Of a DNA stretch of 64,000 nucleotides, positions 43,129-52,094 are shown one piece after another. Position numbers and translations under genes: made by a program. Position 1 is the stretch's first letter, and every line of letters begins with the position of its first letter. The stretch covers positions 62,001 through 126,000 of the forward strand of contig NZ_JAJUWU010000011.1 in NCBI RefSeq assembly GCF_021390325.1, read 5' to 3'. This stretch comes from Jiella avicenniae (GTDB taxonomy: Bacteria; Pseudomonadota; Alphaproteobacteria; Rhizobiales; Rhizobiaceae). Under the pieces are notes generated by a model. The model made no database searches. It worked only from the letters and a program-made list of their open reading frames with translations, and was not told the DNA's origin.

Positions 43129-43505
43129 TGGAAACCGTTCTCAGCCTCGTCGTCGGCTGCCTCTTCGCCGTCTCGCTCTACCTCATCCTGTCGAAGCACA
43201 TCATCCGCATGCTGCTCGGCGTCGTGCTTCTGTCGAATGCGGTGAACATCCTGATCTTCAACGCCGGACGCATTACCTCCGTCGCGCCGCCGCTGGTGCC
43301 GGAGGGGGCCGAGGCGCCGCTTTCCGACGTCGCCAACCCGCTGCCCCAGGCGCTGATCCTGACGGCGATCGTCATCTCCTTCTCCTTCTTCGCCTTCCTC
43401 CTGGTGCTCGCCTATCGGGCCTATCAGGACCTCGGAACCGACGACACCGACCAGATGCGTGTCGCCGAGCCCGAGGAAGACGGCCCACCGCCGCTGGGAT
43501 ACTGA
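43128..43505 (+). CDS. mrpC: Mrp antiporter subunit C
   Basis: A 125-residue NuoK-like subunit with three hydrophobic segments (about 4-20, 27-45, 72-95). The LLGVVLLSNAVNILIFNAG stretch and the DPLPQALILTAIVI-like segment (here NPLPQALILTAIVIS) are the standard MnhC motifs. The acidic C-terminus (EPEEDGPPPLGY) is cytoplasmic or exposed. It overlaps mrpB by one base and is followed seven bases later by mrpD. Confidence 0.95.
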   Translation: METVLSLVVGCLFAVSLYLILSKHIIRMLLGVVLLSNAVNILIFNAGRITSVAPPLVPEGAEAPLSDVANPLPQALILTAIVISFSFFAFLLVLAYRAYQDLGTDDTDQMRVAEPEEDGPPPLGY

Positions 43506-43512
43506 TCGCGAC

Positions 43513-45207
43513 ATGGCCGCACCTTCTTCCGAACTTGCGACACTGAAGGCCGAGGCGATGGTCCACGGCGCCTATCAGGCGGCGGACTTCCTCGTCGTCG
43601 CGCCGGTCGCGCTGTGCCTGCTCTTCGGCGCCGGGCTGCTGATGATACGAAAGCGCGTCGACTGGCATCCCTTCGTCGCCATTCCGGGCTTCTGCCTCCT
43701 GTTTGCCGCCGACGTCCTCCTGCTCCTGAAGGTCGCGGCGGACGGCCCTCGGACGATGATGATGGGCGACTGGCAGCCGCCCTTCGGCATCGCCTTCACC
43801 GTCGACATGCTGGGCGCCCTGTTCGTCACCACGGCCGGGTTCGTGGCGCTGGCGTCGTCGATCTACGCGACCTTTTCGATCAGTCGGACCGAGCGGCGCT
43901 ACGGATTCTTTCCCTTCCTGTTCCTGATGATGGGCGGGGTGTCCGGCGCCTTCCTCACCGGCGACGTCTTCAACCTCTATGTCTGGTTCGAGGTTCTGCT
44001 GATCGGCTCCTTCGGGCTTCTGATCCTCGGTTCGGAGCACGAGCAGCTCGACGGCGCGACCAAATACTGCTTTCTCAACCTCGTCGCGACGACGCTCTTC
44101 CTCGTCACCACAGGCTATCTCTACGGCCTCTTTGGCACGCTCAACATGGCCGACATCGCCGAAAAGGCCGGGCGGTTCGAGAACGACGGCGCGCTTTTGA
44201 CCATCGCCGTCCTCTATCTCGTCGCCTTCGGCATGAAGGCGGCCGCCTTTCCGTTGAACTTCTGGCTGCCGGCCTCCTACCACACGCCGCGCTTCGTCGT
44301 GTCGGCGCTGTTCGCCGGGCTTCTCACCAAGGTCGGCGTCTATGCGCTGATCCGCGTCCTTCTGATGCTGTTTCCGCCCCAGCATGCCGATCTCGCGACG
44401 CTGATCGCCTGGGTGGCGGCGCTGACCATGCTGGTCGGAGCCTTCGGTGCCCTGGCGCAGAGCGACCTGCGGCGCCTGCTCAACTACTTCGTCATCGCCG
44501 GCATCGGCACGATCTTCGCCGGCCTCGCCCTGACCGAGCCCGGCGGCGGGGCGGCGGCCGGCATGGTCGCGACCTCTGCGGGGGCGGCGGCGACGGATGC
44601 CGCGGCGGGTGAGGCGGCTGCTCTTCTGCCGGGATCGACGAGCCAGGTCGTCGGGCTGTCGGGCGCCGTGTTCTACGCCGTCCACTCGATCATGGTGATG
44701 ACCGCGCTCTATCTCGCCGCCGGCACCGCGGCGCGGATCGCCGGCTCCTCGTCGCTGCGGGTGATGGGCGGGCTGTGGCGGTCGAGACCGGCGCTGGCGG
44801 CGCTGATGCTGGTCTTCCTTCTGGCCGTCTCCGGGCTGCCGCCCTTCTCCGGCTTCTGGCCGAAGGTCATTCTGGTCCGAGGCGCGTTTCAGGCGGGGCT
44901 GCCGGTGCTGGGCGCGATCATCCTTCTCACCGGCTTCCTGATGACGGTGGCGAGCGCGCGGGTCTTCGCGCTGGCCTTCTGGCGCAATGCGCCCGCTGCG
45001 CCGGAAGCCGATGCCGAGAACGCCGTCTTCCGGGCGGAGGGCGAGCCCGCGCCGCTCGTGTCGCTCCTGCCCCTCCTGATGCTGGCGGTCTTCGTCGTCG
45101 CGGCCGGCATCCTGCCGCAGTGGCTGACGGAACTCACCGACGTCGCGGCCCGCGGCATCGTCGATCCCGCGGCCTATGTCGGCTCGGTCTTCGGAGGCGG
45201 ATCGTGA
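43513..45207 (+). CDS. mrpD: Mrp antiporter subunit D
   Basis: A 564-residue NuoN/NuoM-like antiporter subunit. The conserved Glu is E160 in [10 protein letters not shown] and the conserved Lys K242 is in [14 protein letters not shown]. An Ala/Gly-rich insert (about residues 344-378, with repeated [14 protein letters not shown] runs) interrupts a loop between membrane segments and is absent from the canonical subunit as far as I recall. The ATG at 43513 is preferred; a frame extension to 43459 lies within mrpC. Its stop overlaps mrpE by 4 bases. Confidence 0.95.
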   Translation: MAAPSSELATLKAEAMVHGAYQAADFLVVAPVALCLLFGAGLLMIRKRVDWHPFVAIPGFCLLFAADVLLLLKVAADGPRTMMMGDWQPPFGIAFTVDMLGALFVTTAGFVALASSIYATFSISRTERRYGFFPFLFLMMGGVSGAFLTGDVFNLYVWFEVLLIGSFGLLILGSEHEQLDGATKYCFLNLVATTLFLVTTGYLYGLFGTLNMADIAEKAGRFENDGALLTIAVLYLVAFGMKAAAFPLNFWLPASYHTPRFVVSALFAGLLTKVGVYALIRVLLMLFPPQHADLATLIAWVAALTMLVGAFGALAQSDLRRLLNYFVIAGIGTIFAGLALTEPGGGAAAGMVATSAGAAATDAAAGEAAALLPGSTSQVVGLSGAVFYAVHSIMVMTALYLAAGTAARIAGSSSLRVMGGLWRSRPALAALMLVFLLAVSGLPPFSGFWPKVILVRGAFQAGLPVLGAIILLTGFLMTVASARVFALAFWRNAPAAPEADAENAVFRAEGEPAPLVSLLPLLMLAVFVVAAGILPQWLTELTDVAARGIVDPAAYVGSVFGGGS

Positions 45208-45677
45208 TCATGTTCCTGATCAACATCGTCCTGGCGCTGACCTGGACCGTCGTCAGCGGCTCCTTCACCTTTCTCAATCTCGTCTTCGGCTTCCTGCTCG
45301 GCGCCGCCTCGCTCTATCTGATCCGCCGGGAGATCGGCACGAGCGGCTATTTCGGCCGCCTCGGCCGGATCTTTTCGCTGTTTCTGCTCTTCCTGAAGGA
45401 ATTGCTGATGTCGGCATGGCGCGTCGCGGCGATGGTGCTCTCGCGGGACATGGATCTCACCCCCGGCATCTTCGCCTATCGCCTCAAGGTCGACCGGGAC
45501 TTCGAGATCACGCTTCTCGCCAACCTCATCACCCTGACGCCCGGAACGCTTTCGGTCGACGTCTCGGAGGATCGCTCGACCCTCTACGTCCATGCGATCG
45601 ACTGTTCCGATCCCGAAGGCGCGCGGGCCGACATCGCCAACGGCTTCGAACGCAAGATCCTCGAGGCGTTCCGATGA
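45204..45677 (+). CDS. mrpE: Mrp antiporter subunit E
   Basis: A 157-residue MnhE protein with two N-terminal membrane segments and the family stretch [12 protein letters not shown], then [16 protein letters not shown]-type sequence (here [19 protein letters not shown]). The start is taken as GTG 45204, since GGAGG (45193-45197) lies six bases before it and it overlaps the mrpD stop by 4 bases. ATG 45210 is the alternative and would be 12 bases from the site. Confidence 0.93.
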   Translation: MIMFLINIVLALTWTVVSGSFTFLNLVFGFLLGAASLYLIRREIGTSGYFGRLGRIFSLFLLFLKELLMSAWRVAAMVLSRDMDLTPGIFAYRLKVDRDFEITLLANLITLTPGTLSVDVSEDRSTLYVHAIDCSDPEGARADIANGFERKILEAFR

Positions 45678-46057
45678 ATTATCCCGACTTCGCCGAATTC
45701 TTCCTCGACGTCTGCCTCGACCTGTCGCTGGTGCTGCTGGGGCTGGCCTTCCTGCTCACGGTGGTGCGGATCATCAGAGGCCCGACGCTGCCGGACCGGG
45801 TGCTCGGCCTCGACATGCTGACCTCGGTCGCCATCGGCTTCATCGCGGTCATCGGCATCGATACCGGCTTCACCCTCTATGTCGACCTGGCGATCGCCCT
45901 CGGCCTGGTCGGCTTCTTGGCGACCGTCGCCTTCGCCCGCTTCATCCTCGCCCGCGGCAAGACCGGCGACGACACGGAGCGCCAGGGCGTGACGGAGATG
46001 GACGACGATCCCTTCGCAGCCAGAGGCAACACGGTCGAAACGGGCAAGAGCCGATGA
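45674..46057 (+). CDS. mrpF: Mrp antiporter subunit F
   Basis: A 127-residue protein with three hydrophobic segments and the MnhF motif [18 protein letters not shown] (about residues 32-49), which includes the functionally important Asp. A polar tail of about 30 residues follows. It overlaps both neighbours by 4 bases, showing tight translational coupling along the operon. Confidence 0.95.
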   Translation: MNYPDFAEFFLDVCLDLSLVLLGLAFLLTVVRIIRGPTLPDRVLGLDMLTSVAIGFIAVIGIDTGFTLYVDLAIALGLVGFLATVAFARFILARGKTGDDTERQGVTEMDDDPFAARGNTVETGKSR

Positions 46058-46461
46058 TCGCAGCCACCCTTTCCATTCTCGCCGGCCTGTTGATCGTCGC
46101 CGGCTCCGCCTTTGCCGCGGTCGCGGCCTTCGGCATCCTGCGCCTGCCGGATCTCTACACCCGCATGCACGCCGCCTCGAAGGCAGGCTCCGTCGGCTCG
46201 GGCATGATGCTCCTGGCGCTCGCGCTGGTCTCCCACTCCGGGCCCGAAGCTCTCCGGGCGATCGCGGCCATCGCCTTCTTCCTTCTGACGGCCCCGCTGT
46301 CGGCGCATCTCCTCGCCAAGGCGTCCTATGCCGTCGGCTACAGGCTGTGGCCCGGCTCGGTGCTCGACGAGATGCCGCGCATGGCCGTCACCACCCGGGA
46401 ATCCGACACGCCGGCGACGGACACCGTGCCGCCGGGCATCGAATCCGGCCGGCGGGGCTGA
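46054..46461 (+). CDS. mrpG: Mrp antiporter subunit G
   Basis: A 135-residue MnhG/PhaG protein. The [22 protein letters not shown] motif (about residues 27-48) is the family signature and three hydrophobic segments are present. It is the last of the seven Mrp subunits. Gene order A-B-C-D-E-F-G is complete and unbroken. A polar C-terminus of about 35 residues follows the last membrane segment. Confidence 0.95.
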   Translation: MIAATLSILAGLLIVAGSAFAAVAAFGILRLPDLYTRMHAASKAGSVGSGMMLLALALVSHSGPEALRAIAAIAFFLLTAPLSAHLLAKASYAVGYRLWPGSVLDEMPRMAVTTRESDTPATDTVPPGIESGRRG

Positions 46462-46468
46462 GGCGGCG

Positions 46469-46870
46469 ATGTCGGCGAGCGGAGTGCGCGTGCTTTCGGG
46501 ACTTTTCATCGTCTTTGCCGGACTGTTCGGCGCAGCCGGCGTCGCGGGTGCGGCGCTGGCCGCCCATGTCGCCGGCGACGACCGCTTCGTGGCGATCGCC
46601 GCCTCCATGGCGCTGATCCACGCACCGGCGCTGCTCGGGCTGGCGGCGGTTCTCTCCCGCGCACCGCGGCTGCTCGGTCTTTCCGGCGCCGCGCTGATCG
46701 TCGGGGTCGTGTTGTTCTCCGGCGACCTCGCCACCCGCGCGGCCACCGGCGCCTCGCTGTTCGCCAATGCCGCGCCGACCGGCGGGACGATGCTGATCGC
46801 CGGCTGGCTGCTCACCGCCGTCGCCGGCGCGCTGACTGCCCTTCGCGGCGGCGGCGAGGCGGTACGGTAA
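46469..46870 (+). CDS. DUF423 family small membrane protein
   Basis: A 133-residue hydrophobic protein with four membrane segments. The start (LSGLFIVFAGLFGAAGVAGAALAAH), the middle (LFSGDLATRA) and the end (TAPTGGTMLIAGWLL, here NAAPTGGTMLIAGWLL) fit the DUF423 family of small inner-membrane proteins, whose biochemical role is not established. It begins eight bases after mrpG and may be co-transcribed with the antiporter. ATG 46469 is used; the earlier in-frame ATG lies within mrpG. Confidence 0.85.
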   Translation: MSASGVRVLSGLFIVFAGLFGAAGVAGAALAAHVAGDDRFVAIAASMALIHAPALLGLAAVLSRAPRLLGLSGAALIVGVVLFSGDLATRAATGASLFANAAPTGGTMLIAGWLLTAVAGALTALRGGGEAVR

Positions 46871-46957
46871 TTCCTTAGCCACCCAAACAGCCGGCAAGAA
46901 GGTCACGGCGACCTTGAAAACGGGCATTCGACGTTTCGCTCAAGTGCATGATCGCCT

Positions 46958-48661
46958 ATGAGATTCGGGCCGCCTCGCGTCTTGCGGGCGGCGCGGAGGC
47001 ATGGCGATTCTTTGAGGAAGCGGATCCTCTCCGTGGTGGTGTTTTCCCTGGCGGCGGCCATCGGCCTGTCGCTGGCGGGGCAGCTTTGGATGTCGCGCGA
47101 GGATGCCGACCGCCGCCGTTTCGCGCGGATCACCAACGATGCCGTCGGCCGCGTCTCATCACGGCTCGAGCTGCATCTGTCGCTGCTCTATGCCGCGCGC
47201 TCCTTCGTCGCCGTCGCCGGCCCGGAGGTTCCGGTCGAGGCGTTCCGTCGCTATGTCGGCGGCCTCGACCTCGCCGAACGTTTCGACGGCATCCAGGGGA
47301 TCGGCCTCGCGCTGACGATCCGGCCCACCGAGGCGGCCGCGCTGGGCGAGGATCTCACCGCCCGCTACGGACGGCCCGTGAAGGTCTGGCCGCCTGCGAC
47401 TGACGAGGCGGTGCGAACGCCGATCGTGCTGCTCGAACCGCAGGACGAGCGCAACCGGGTCGCGCTTGGCTTCGACATGTATTCCGACGCCACCCGCCGC
47501 CAGGCGATCGACGCGGCGGCCGAGAGCGGCGGCGCGGTGGCCTCCGCGCCGGTGCGCCTCGTCCAGGAGATCGACGAGAACCGGCAGTTCGGTTTCCTGA
47601 TCTATCTGCCGCTGGCGCCGGCCGGGGCGGCCGGGGCGGGGCCGGTGGGAGAGACGCCGGGCTTCGTCTATGCGCCCTTCCGGATCGGCGACATGCTGTC
47701 GGCCGCCCTGTTCGATCAGCCGCTCCTGCCGATCCACGTCGAGGTCTTCGACGGCACGGCGGCGCCGGACAACCTGATCTTCGCGTCGGCCGACACGCCG
47801 CCGCCGGGCGGGCCCGATCTGTCGGTCGAGCGGCGGATCGACGTCGCCGGTCGCAGCTGGCTCCTGAAAATCACACCGAGCGAACGGTTCGAGCGGTTGG
47901 GCTCGAACTATCCGGCGGCGCTTCTCGCCGCATTCGTCCTCTTCCTCGCCTCGACCCTCGCTTTGCTCACCCTGGTGCAGGCGCGGCGGCTCGAGGCCGT
48001 CGCAGCGCTCAACCGGGAAAGCGAGCGGAGCCTCGCGCAGAAGGACATGCACCTTCGCGAGATGAACCACCGGATCAAGAACTCGATCGCCCGCATGCTG
48101 TCGATCGCGCGGCAGACCGCACGACGAGCCACGAGCCTGGACGACTTCGTCGAAAGCTATTCGGCCCGGCTGCAGGCGATGGCCGCCGCGCAGGAAATGC
48201 TCGCCCGCTCGCAATGGAGCGAGGCCGAGCTGCGCGACCTCCTGGCCACCGAACTCGCCCAGGTCTTCGGCGATGACCACGGCGACTATCGGCTCGACGG
48301 GCCGGCGATCAAGGTCGACGAAACCGTGGCGCAGGCGCTCGGCCTGACCTTCCACGAGATCGCCACCAATGCGATGAAATACGGCGCGCTGTCGGATCCG
48401 GCCGGCTCACTGACGGTGGCATGGCGGCAGGACGGCAGCGATCTCCTCATCGACTGGCTGGAGACGGGCGGTGACAAGCCCGATCTCCCGGCCGCGAAAT
48501 CCGGCTTCGGCACGAGGCTCATCGACATGACGATCCGCGGTGAATTGCGGGGTTCCATCGAGCGGACGGTCGAGGGCGACCTGTTCTCGATCCGCATCCG
48601 CTTCCCCTTCGCCCCCTCGAAAACGTCGCAACAGCGGGCAGTGCCGGGATCGCGGCTCTGA
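46958..48661 (+). CDS. CHASE-domain sensor histidine kinase, HWE/HisKA_2 family
   Basis: A 567-residue membrane sensor kinase. Membrane segments are at about 23-45 and 318-341, enclosing a periplasmic CHASE domain (about 72-300, with DGIQGIGLALTIRP). The phosphoacceptor is H371 in LREMNHRIKNSIARM, the HisKA_2 form, and the ATPase N-box is HEIATNAMKYGALS (about 472-485), followed by a G-F-G-T-R-L motif. Kinases of this type are abundant in alphaproteobacteria, often in the general stress response. No response regulator lies beside it, so its partner is elsewhere. The signal is unknown; CHASE domains bind small extracellular ligands. Confidence 0.9.
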   Translation: MRFGPPRVLRAARRHGDSLRKRILSVVVFSLAAAIGLSLAGQLWMSREDADRRRFARITNDAVGRVSSRLELHLSLLYAARSFVAVAGPEVPVEAFRRYVGGLDLAERFDGIQGIGLALTIRPTEAAALGEDLTARYGRPVKVWPPATDEAVRTPIVLLEPQDERNRVALGFDMYSDATRRQAIDAAAESGGAVASAPVRLVQEIDENRQFGFLIYLPLAPAGAAGAGPVGETPGFVYAPFRIGDMLSAALFDQPLLPIHVEVFDGTAAPDNLIFASADTPPPGGPDLSVERRIDVAGRSWLLKITPSERFERLGSNYPAALLAAFVLFLASTLALLTLVQARRLEAVAALNRESERSLAQKDMHLREMNHRIKNSIARMLSIARQTARRATSLDDFVESYSARLQAMAAAQEMLARSQWSEAELRDLLATELAQVFGDDHGDYRLDGPAIKVDETVAQALGLTFHEIATNAMKYGALSDPAGSLTVAWRQDGSDLLIDWLETGGDKPDLPAAKSGFGTRLIDMTIRGELRGSIERTVEGDLFSIRIRFPFAPSKTSQQRAVPGSRL

Positions 48662-48663
48662 AA

Positions 48664-49116
48664 TCACTCCGGCGGGCCGAGGCGTGGCGTGTCGTCTTCG
48701 CCGGGGCGGTATTTCAGCCCGGCCTGCCAGCCGGCCCGGCGGGCCTCCTCGACCGTCTCCTCGCGCGCGGCGATCTCGTCCTCCAGCGCTTCGCGCATGA
48801 GGCGCTGGCGACGCATGGCGAGCCCGATGAGCAGCATCGCCAGCATCGACAGGGTGGCGAAGGCCTGACGCTTGTCGAGTTCGGCCACCGGATCGGCGCC
48901 GATCAGCGCCGCGACGGCGATGAAGCCGAGAACGAGGACGAGAAGGACGTCGCCGCGCGACAGGACGAGGGCGACGAGGAAGACCAGGAGGACGACGGCC
49001 GCCAGAATCGGGTGGGCCTTGGCGGCGACGACGAGATCGGCCGAAAGCTCGCCGAGAAGGACGAGGAGGTTCCACAACAGCCGCCCGGGGATGGCGAGGA
49101 CGTCGTCGAAGCTCAT
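48664..49116 (-). CDS. Hypothetical membrane protein with C-terminal helical region
   Basis: A 150-residue protein that I do not recognise. Three hydrophobic segments are seen (about residues 36-52, 55-73 and 85-98). A charged stretch rich in Arg and Glu (about 100-130, RRQRLMREALEDEIAAREETVEEARRA in outline) is predicted by eye to form a helix or short coiled coil in the cytoplasm. It starts 25 bases after the M42 peptidase gene stop and points the same way, so it may be the last gene of the NAGGN operon. It ends two bases from the convergent kinase gene. Confidence 0.7.
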   Translation of the reverse strand: MSFDDVLAIPGRLLWNLLVLLGELSADLVVAAKAHPILAAVVLLVFLVALVLSRGDVLLVLVLGFIAVAALIGADPVAELDKRQAFATLSMLAMLLIGLAMRRQRLMREALEDEIAAREETVEEARRAGWQAGLKYRPGEDDTPRLGPPE

Positions 49117-49141
49117 GGCGGACGGCCCCTCTGCCAGCCGC

Positions 49142-50296
49142 CTACTCGGCGGGGTCGGTGTCGCTCGCCAGTTCCTGCGCGGCTTCCACGTCCGGCTGGC
49201 GGGTGAAGCCCTTCAGCCCGGCATGGAAGTTGCGGTCGCGCTCGATCTCGACCGGCGAGGTCAGGTAGGCGGTGATCAACTCCGACAGCGAGCGCAGCGC
49301 GTGCATGTGGATGCGCTCGTAGCCGTGGGAGGCGTCGACGCCGAAGGTGATGAGGGCGGTCCGGACGTCGTGGCCGGCTTCGAGCGCCGAGGCGGAATCC
49401 GACCGGTAGTAGCGGAAGATGTCCTTCTGGTAGCGGATGTCCTCGTCCTGGCAGATGCGCACCAGCTTCTTCGTCAGGTGGTAGTCGAACGGTCCGGTCT
49501 GGTCGGCCATGCCGATGGTGACGCCGAACTCGGCCGAGTTCTGTCCCGGCGCCGAGGTGCCGTTGTCGACGGCGATCATCGAGGCGATGTCGGGCGTCAG
49601 GATCGACGCCGCGCCGACGCCGACCTCCTCGGCGATGGTGAAGAGCCAATGGGTATCGACCGGGGTGGATGCGCCGGAATCCTCCATGGCCTTGATCGCC
49701 GCCAGCATCACCGCGACCCCGGCCTTGTTGTCGAGATGGCGCGAGACGATGTAGCCGTTGTCGAGGAATTCCGGCTGCGGATCGATCGCCACCGTGTCGC
49801 CGACCTCGATGCCGAGCCTCGCCATCTCGGCGGCGTCGCGCGACAGCGCATCGACCCGCAGCTCGACGTAATCCCAGCCGACGGGGAGCGTATCGACTTC
49901 CTCGTTATAGGTGTGTCCGGAGGCCTTCAGCGGCAGGATGGTGCCCCGATAGGTGCCGGCATCGGAAAAGATCATGCAGCGCGCGCCCTCGGCGAAACGC
50001 GCCGACCAGTGGCCGATCGGCACGAGTTCCAGCCGGCCGTTCTCCTTGATCCGCTTCACCTGGGCGCCGAGCGTGTCGAGATGGCTGACGACGGCTCGGG
50101 CAGAAGCGCGCCGCGAGCCCTGGCGCAGCGCCGAGATGGCGCCCCGCCGGGTCAGTTCGACCTTCAGGCCGAGCCGTTCGAGTTCCTTGGCGACGTGCCG
50201 GACGACGGTGTCGGTGTAGCCCGTCGGGGAGGGAATTTTCAGGAGCGTCTTCAGCTGCTCGGTCAGATACGCGGTATCGATCGTAAGCCTCGGCAC
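49142..50296 (-). CDS. M42-family peptidase of the NAGGN osmoprotectant system
   Basis: A 384-residue M42/M28-like metallopeptidase. The metal motifs are VVSHLDTLG near residue 67, HLDNKAGVAV near residue 185, and an EEVG motif near residue 216 (TIAEEVGVG). Peptidases of this type occur next to the N-acetylglutaminylglutamine amide genes in many bacteria and are annotated as the osmoprotectant NAGGN system peptidase; a role in turnover of the dipeptide is plausible but not shown here. It directly abuts the upstream ngs gene with no intergenic base. Confidence 0.9.
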   Translation of the reverse strand: MPRLTIDTAYLTEQLKTLLKIPSPTGYTDTVVRHVAKELERLGLKVELTRRGAISALRQGSRRASARAVVSHLDTLGAQVKRIKENGRLELVPIGHWSARFAEGARCMIFSDAGTYRGTILPLKASGHTYNEEVDTLPVGWDYVELRVDALSRDAAEMARLGIEVGDTVAIDPQPEFLDNGYIVSRHLDNKAGVAVMLAAIKAMEDSGASTPVDTHWLFTIAEEVGVGAASILTPDIASMIAVDNGTSAPGQNSAEFGVTIGMADQTGPFDYHLTKKLVRICQDEDIRYQKDIFRYYRSDSASALEAGHDVRTALITFGVDASHGYERIHMHALRSLSELITAYLTSPVEIERDRNFHAGLKGFTRQPDVEAAQELASDTDPAE

Positions 50297-52090
50297 TCAG
50301 CCCTCCTTCAGCGATCTCCGCTGGTTGGTGCGGGCCGCTCTCACTGAAAATGGCACGGACAGCGGGAACAGCAGATCGACGAATCGCTCCGCCGTCGGTT
50401 GCGGTTCGTGATTTGCCAGGCCCGGCCGCTCGTTCGCCTCGATGAACACGTAGTCCGGCAGTGCCGGCGATTTGATCATCAGGTCGATGCCCGTCACCGG
50501 TATCTCAATTGCCCTCGCGGCGGCAACAGCCGCCTGGACCAGCGCCGGGTGAATATCCCCGGTGACGTCGTGAATCGTGCCGCCGGTGTGGAGGTTCGCG
50601 GTCTTCCGGACCGTGATCCGCTCACCCTCCGGCAGCGTATCGTCCATGGCGTAGCCGGACTGGCGCACGCAGCGCTCGGTCTCCGCGTCCATCGGCACCT
50701 TGCTCTCGCCGCCCGTCGCGGCCGAACGGCGGCGCGACAGATGCTCGATCAGGTCCCTGACGCTGGAGTGGCCGTCGCCGGTGATCACCGGCGGCTTCCT
50801 CAGCGCCGCGGCGACGAGGCGGTAGTCGATGACGATGAGTCGCAGGTCGTCGCCGGCAAAGCAGGCCTCGACCAGGACGTTCGGCGAATGCTGCCGCGCC
50901 GCCTCGATGGCGGTCTTCGTGTCTTCGAGCGTCTCGATGCCGACGGAAATGCCGCGCCCCTGCTCGCCGCGGGCGGGCTTCACGACGACCTGGCCGTGCT
51001 TTTCGAGAAAGGCCGAGAGCGCGGCGCCGTCGCTGTCGCCGGAAATCTGCTCGGGGACGGTCACACCCGCGGCTTCGACCATGCGCCGGGTCACCGTCTT
51101 GTCGTCGCAGATCGACATGGCGACGGCACTGGTCAGTTCGGACAGGCTCTCGCGGCAGAGCACCGTGCGTCCGCCATGGGTGAGGCGGAAGAAGCCGCCG
51201 GCCGCGTCCACCACCTCGGTGTGGATGCCGCGGCGCCGTGCCTCCTCGACGATGATCCGCGCATAGGGATTGAGTTGCTCGTATTCGGCGTTCGGGCCGG
51301 TGAAGAGCTTCTCGTTGATCTCGTTCTTGCGCTTGATGGTGAAATAGGAAACGCGGACGAAGCCGAGCTTTTCGTAGAGCCGGATGGCCTGCTCGTTGTC
51401 GTGCATCACCGACAGGTCCATGAAGGCGCAGCCTCTGGCCTGGAAATGCTCGGCGAGACGGCGCACCAGACTTTCGCCGATGCCGGGATGGGGCGCCTGC
51501 GGATCGACGGCGAGGCACCAGAGCGAGGAGCCGTTCTCCGGATCGCCGAATGCGCGCTTGCCGTGAACGCCGGTGACCGTGCCGAGGATCGCCCCGGTGG
51601 TCTCGTCCTCGGCGACGAAATAGGTCAGCGCGCGATTGTCGCGGTTGGTCCAGAAGAAGGCCGGATGCACCTGCACCATGTGGCGCGACTGGTAGATGCG
51701 GTTGACCTCGGTGGCGTCCTGCTCGGAGGCGAGGCGCCGGATGAAATAGCCGCGCGGCCGACGGGTGCCCGGCCGGTAGGTCGCAAGATCGAGCCTGTAG
51801 GTATGGGACGGATCGAGAAACAACTCCTGCGGCGCGTGGCTGAGCAGGACGTGCGGATCCTTGACGTAGAAGGCGATGTCGCGCCGGTCCGGACCCTCTT
51901 CGCGCAGCGAATTGGCGAGTTCGCGCGGATCGGCGAAGGTCTGGCCGAAGACCAGCCGGCCCCAGCCGCAATCGAGGATGGCGTTCTTCTTCAGTCCGTC
52001 CTGATCGGCCCGCGTCCGCGCGGCGGGGCCGCTCGGCCCGGAGGCGCGGAGTTTCTCCAGGCGATGGTCTGTCTTCTTCTCGACAGCCAT
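50297..52090 (-). CDS. ngs: N-acetylglutaminylglutamine synthetase (GNAT plus ATP-grasp)
   Basis: A 597-residue two-domain enzyme that makes N-acetylglutaminylglutamine, precursor of the osmolyte NAGGN. The N-terminal half has an acetyltransferase domain (about 110-260, with VAVDPQAPHPGIGESLVRRL-type acetyl-CoA site and EKLGFVRV). The C-terminal half is an ATP-grasp ligase (about 330-585) with VVVKPARGEQGRGISVGI and a late VTGIDLMI...FIEANERPGL metal segment. The gene sits four bases after asnO and abuts the M42 peptidase, the standard trio. Fusion of the two activities is usual for this family. It is expected to be induced by high osmolarity. Confidence 0.92.
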   Translation of the reverse strand: MAVEKKTDHRLEKLRASGPSGPAARTRADQDGLKKNAILDCGWGRLVFGQTFADPRELANSLREEGPDRRDIAFYVKDPHVLLSHAPQELFLDPSHTYRLDLATYRPGTRRPRGYFIRRLASEQDATEVNRIYQSRHMVQVHPAFFWTNRDNRALTYFVAEDETTGAILGTVTGVHGKRAFGDPENGSSLWCLAVDPQAPHPGIGESLVRRLAEHFQARGCAFMDLSVMHDNEQAIRLYEKLGFVRVSYFTIKRKNEINEKLFTGPNAEYEQLNPYARIIVEEARRRGIHTEVVDAAGGFFRLTHGGRTVLCRESLSELTSAVAMSICDDKTVTRRMVEAAGVTVPEQISGDSDGAALSAFLEKHGQVVVKPARGEQGRGISVGIETLEDTKTAIEAARQHSPNVLVEACFAGDDLRLIVIDYRLVAAALRKPPVITGDGHSSVRDLIEHLSRRRSAATGGESKVPMDAETERCVRQSGYAMDDTLPEGERITVRKTANLHTGGTIHDVTGDIHPALVQAAVAAARAIEIPVTGIDLMIKSPALPDYVFIEANERPGLANHEPQPTAERFVDLLFPLSVPFSVRAARTNQRRSLKEG

Positions 52091-52094
52091 CCGA

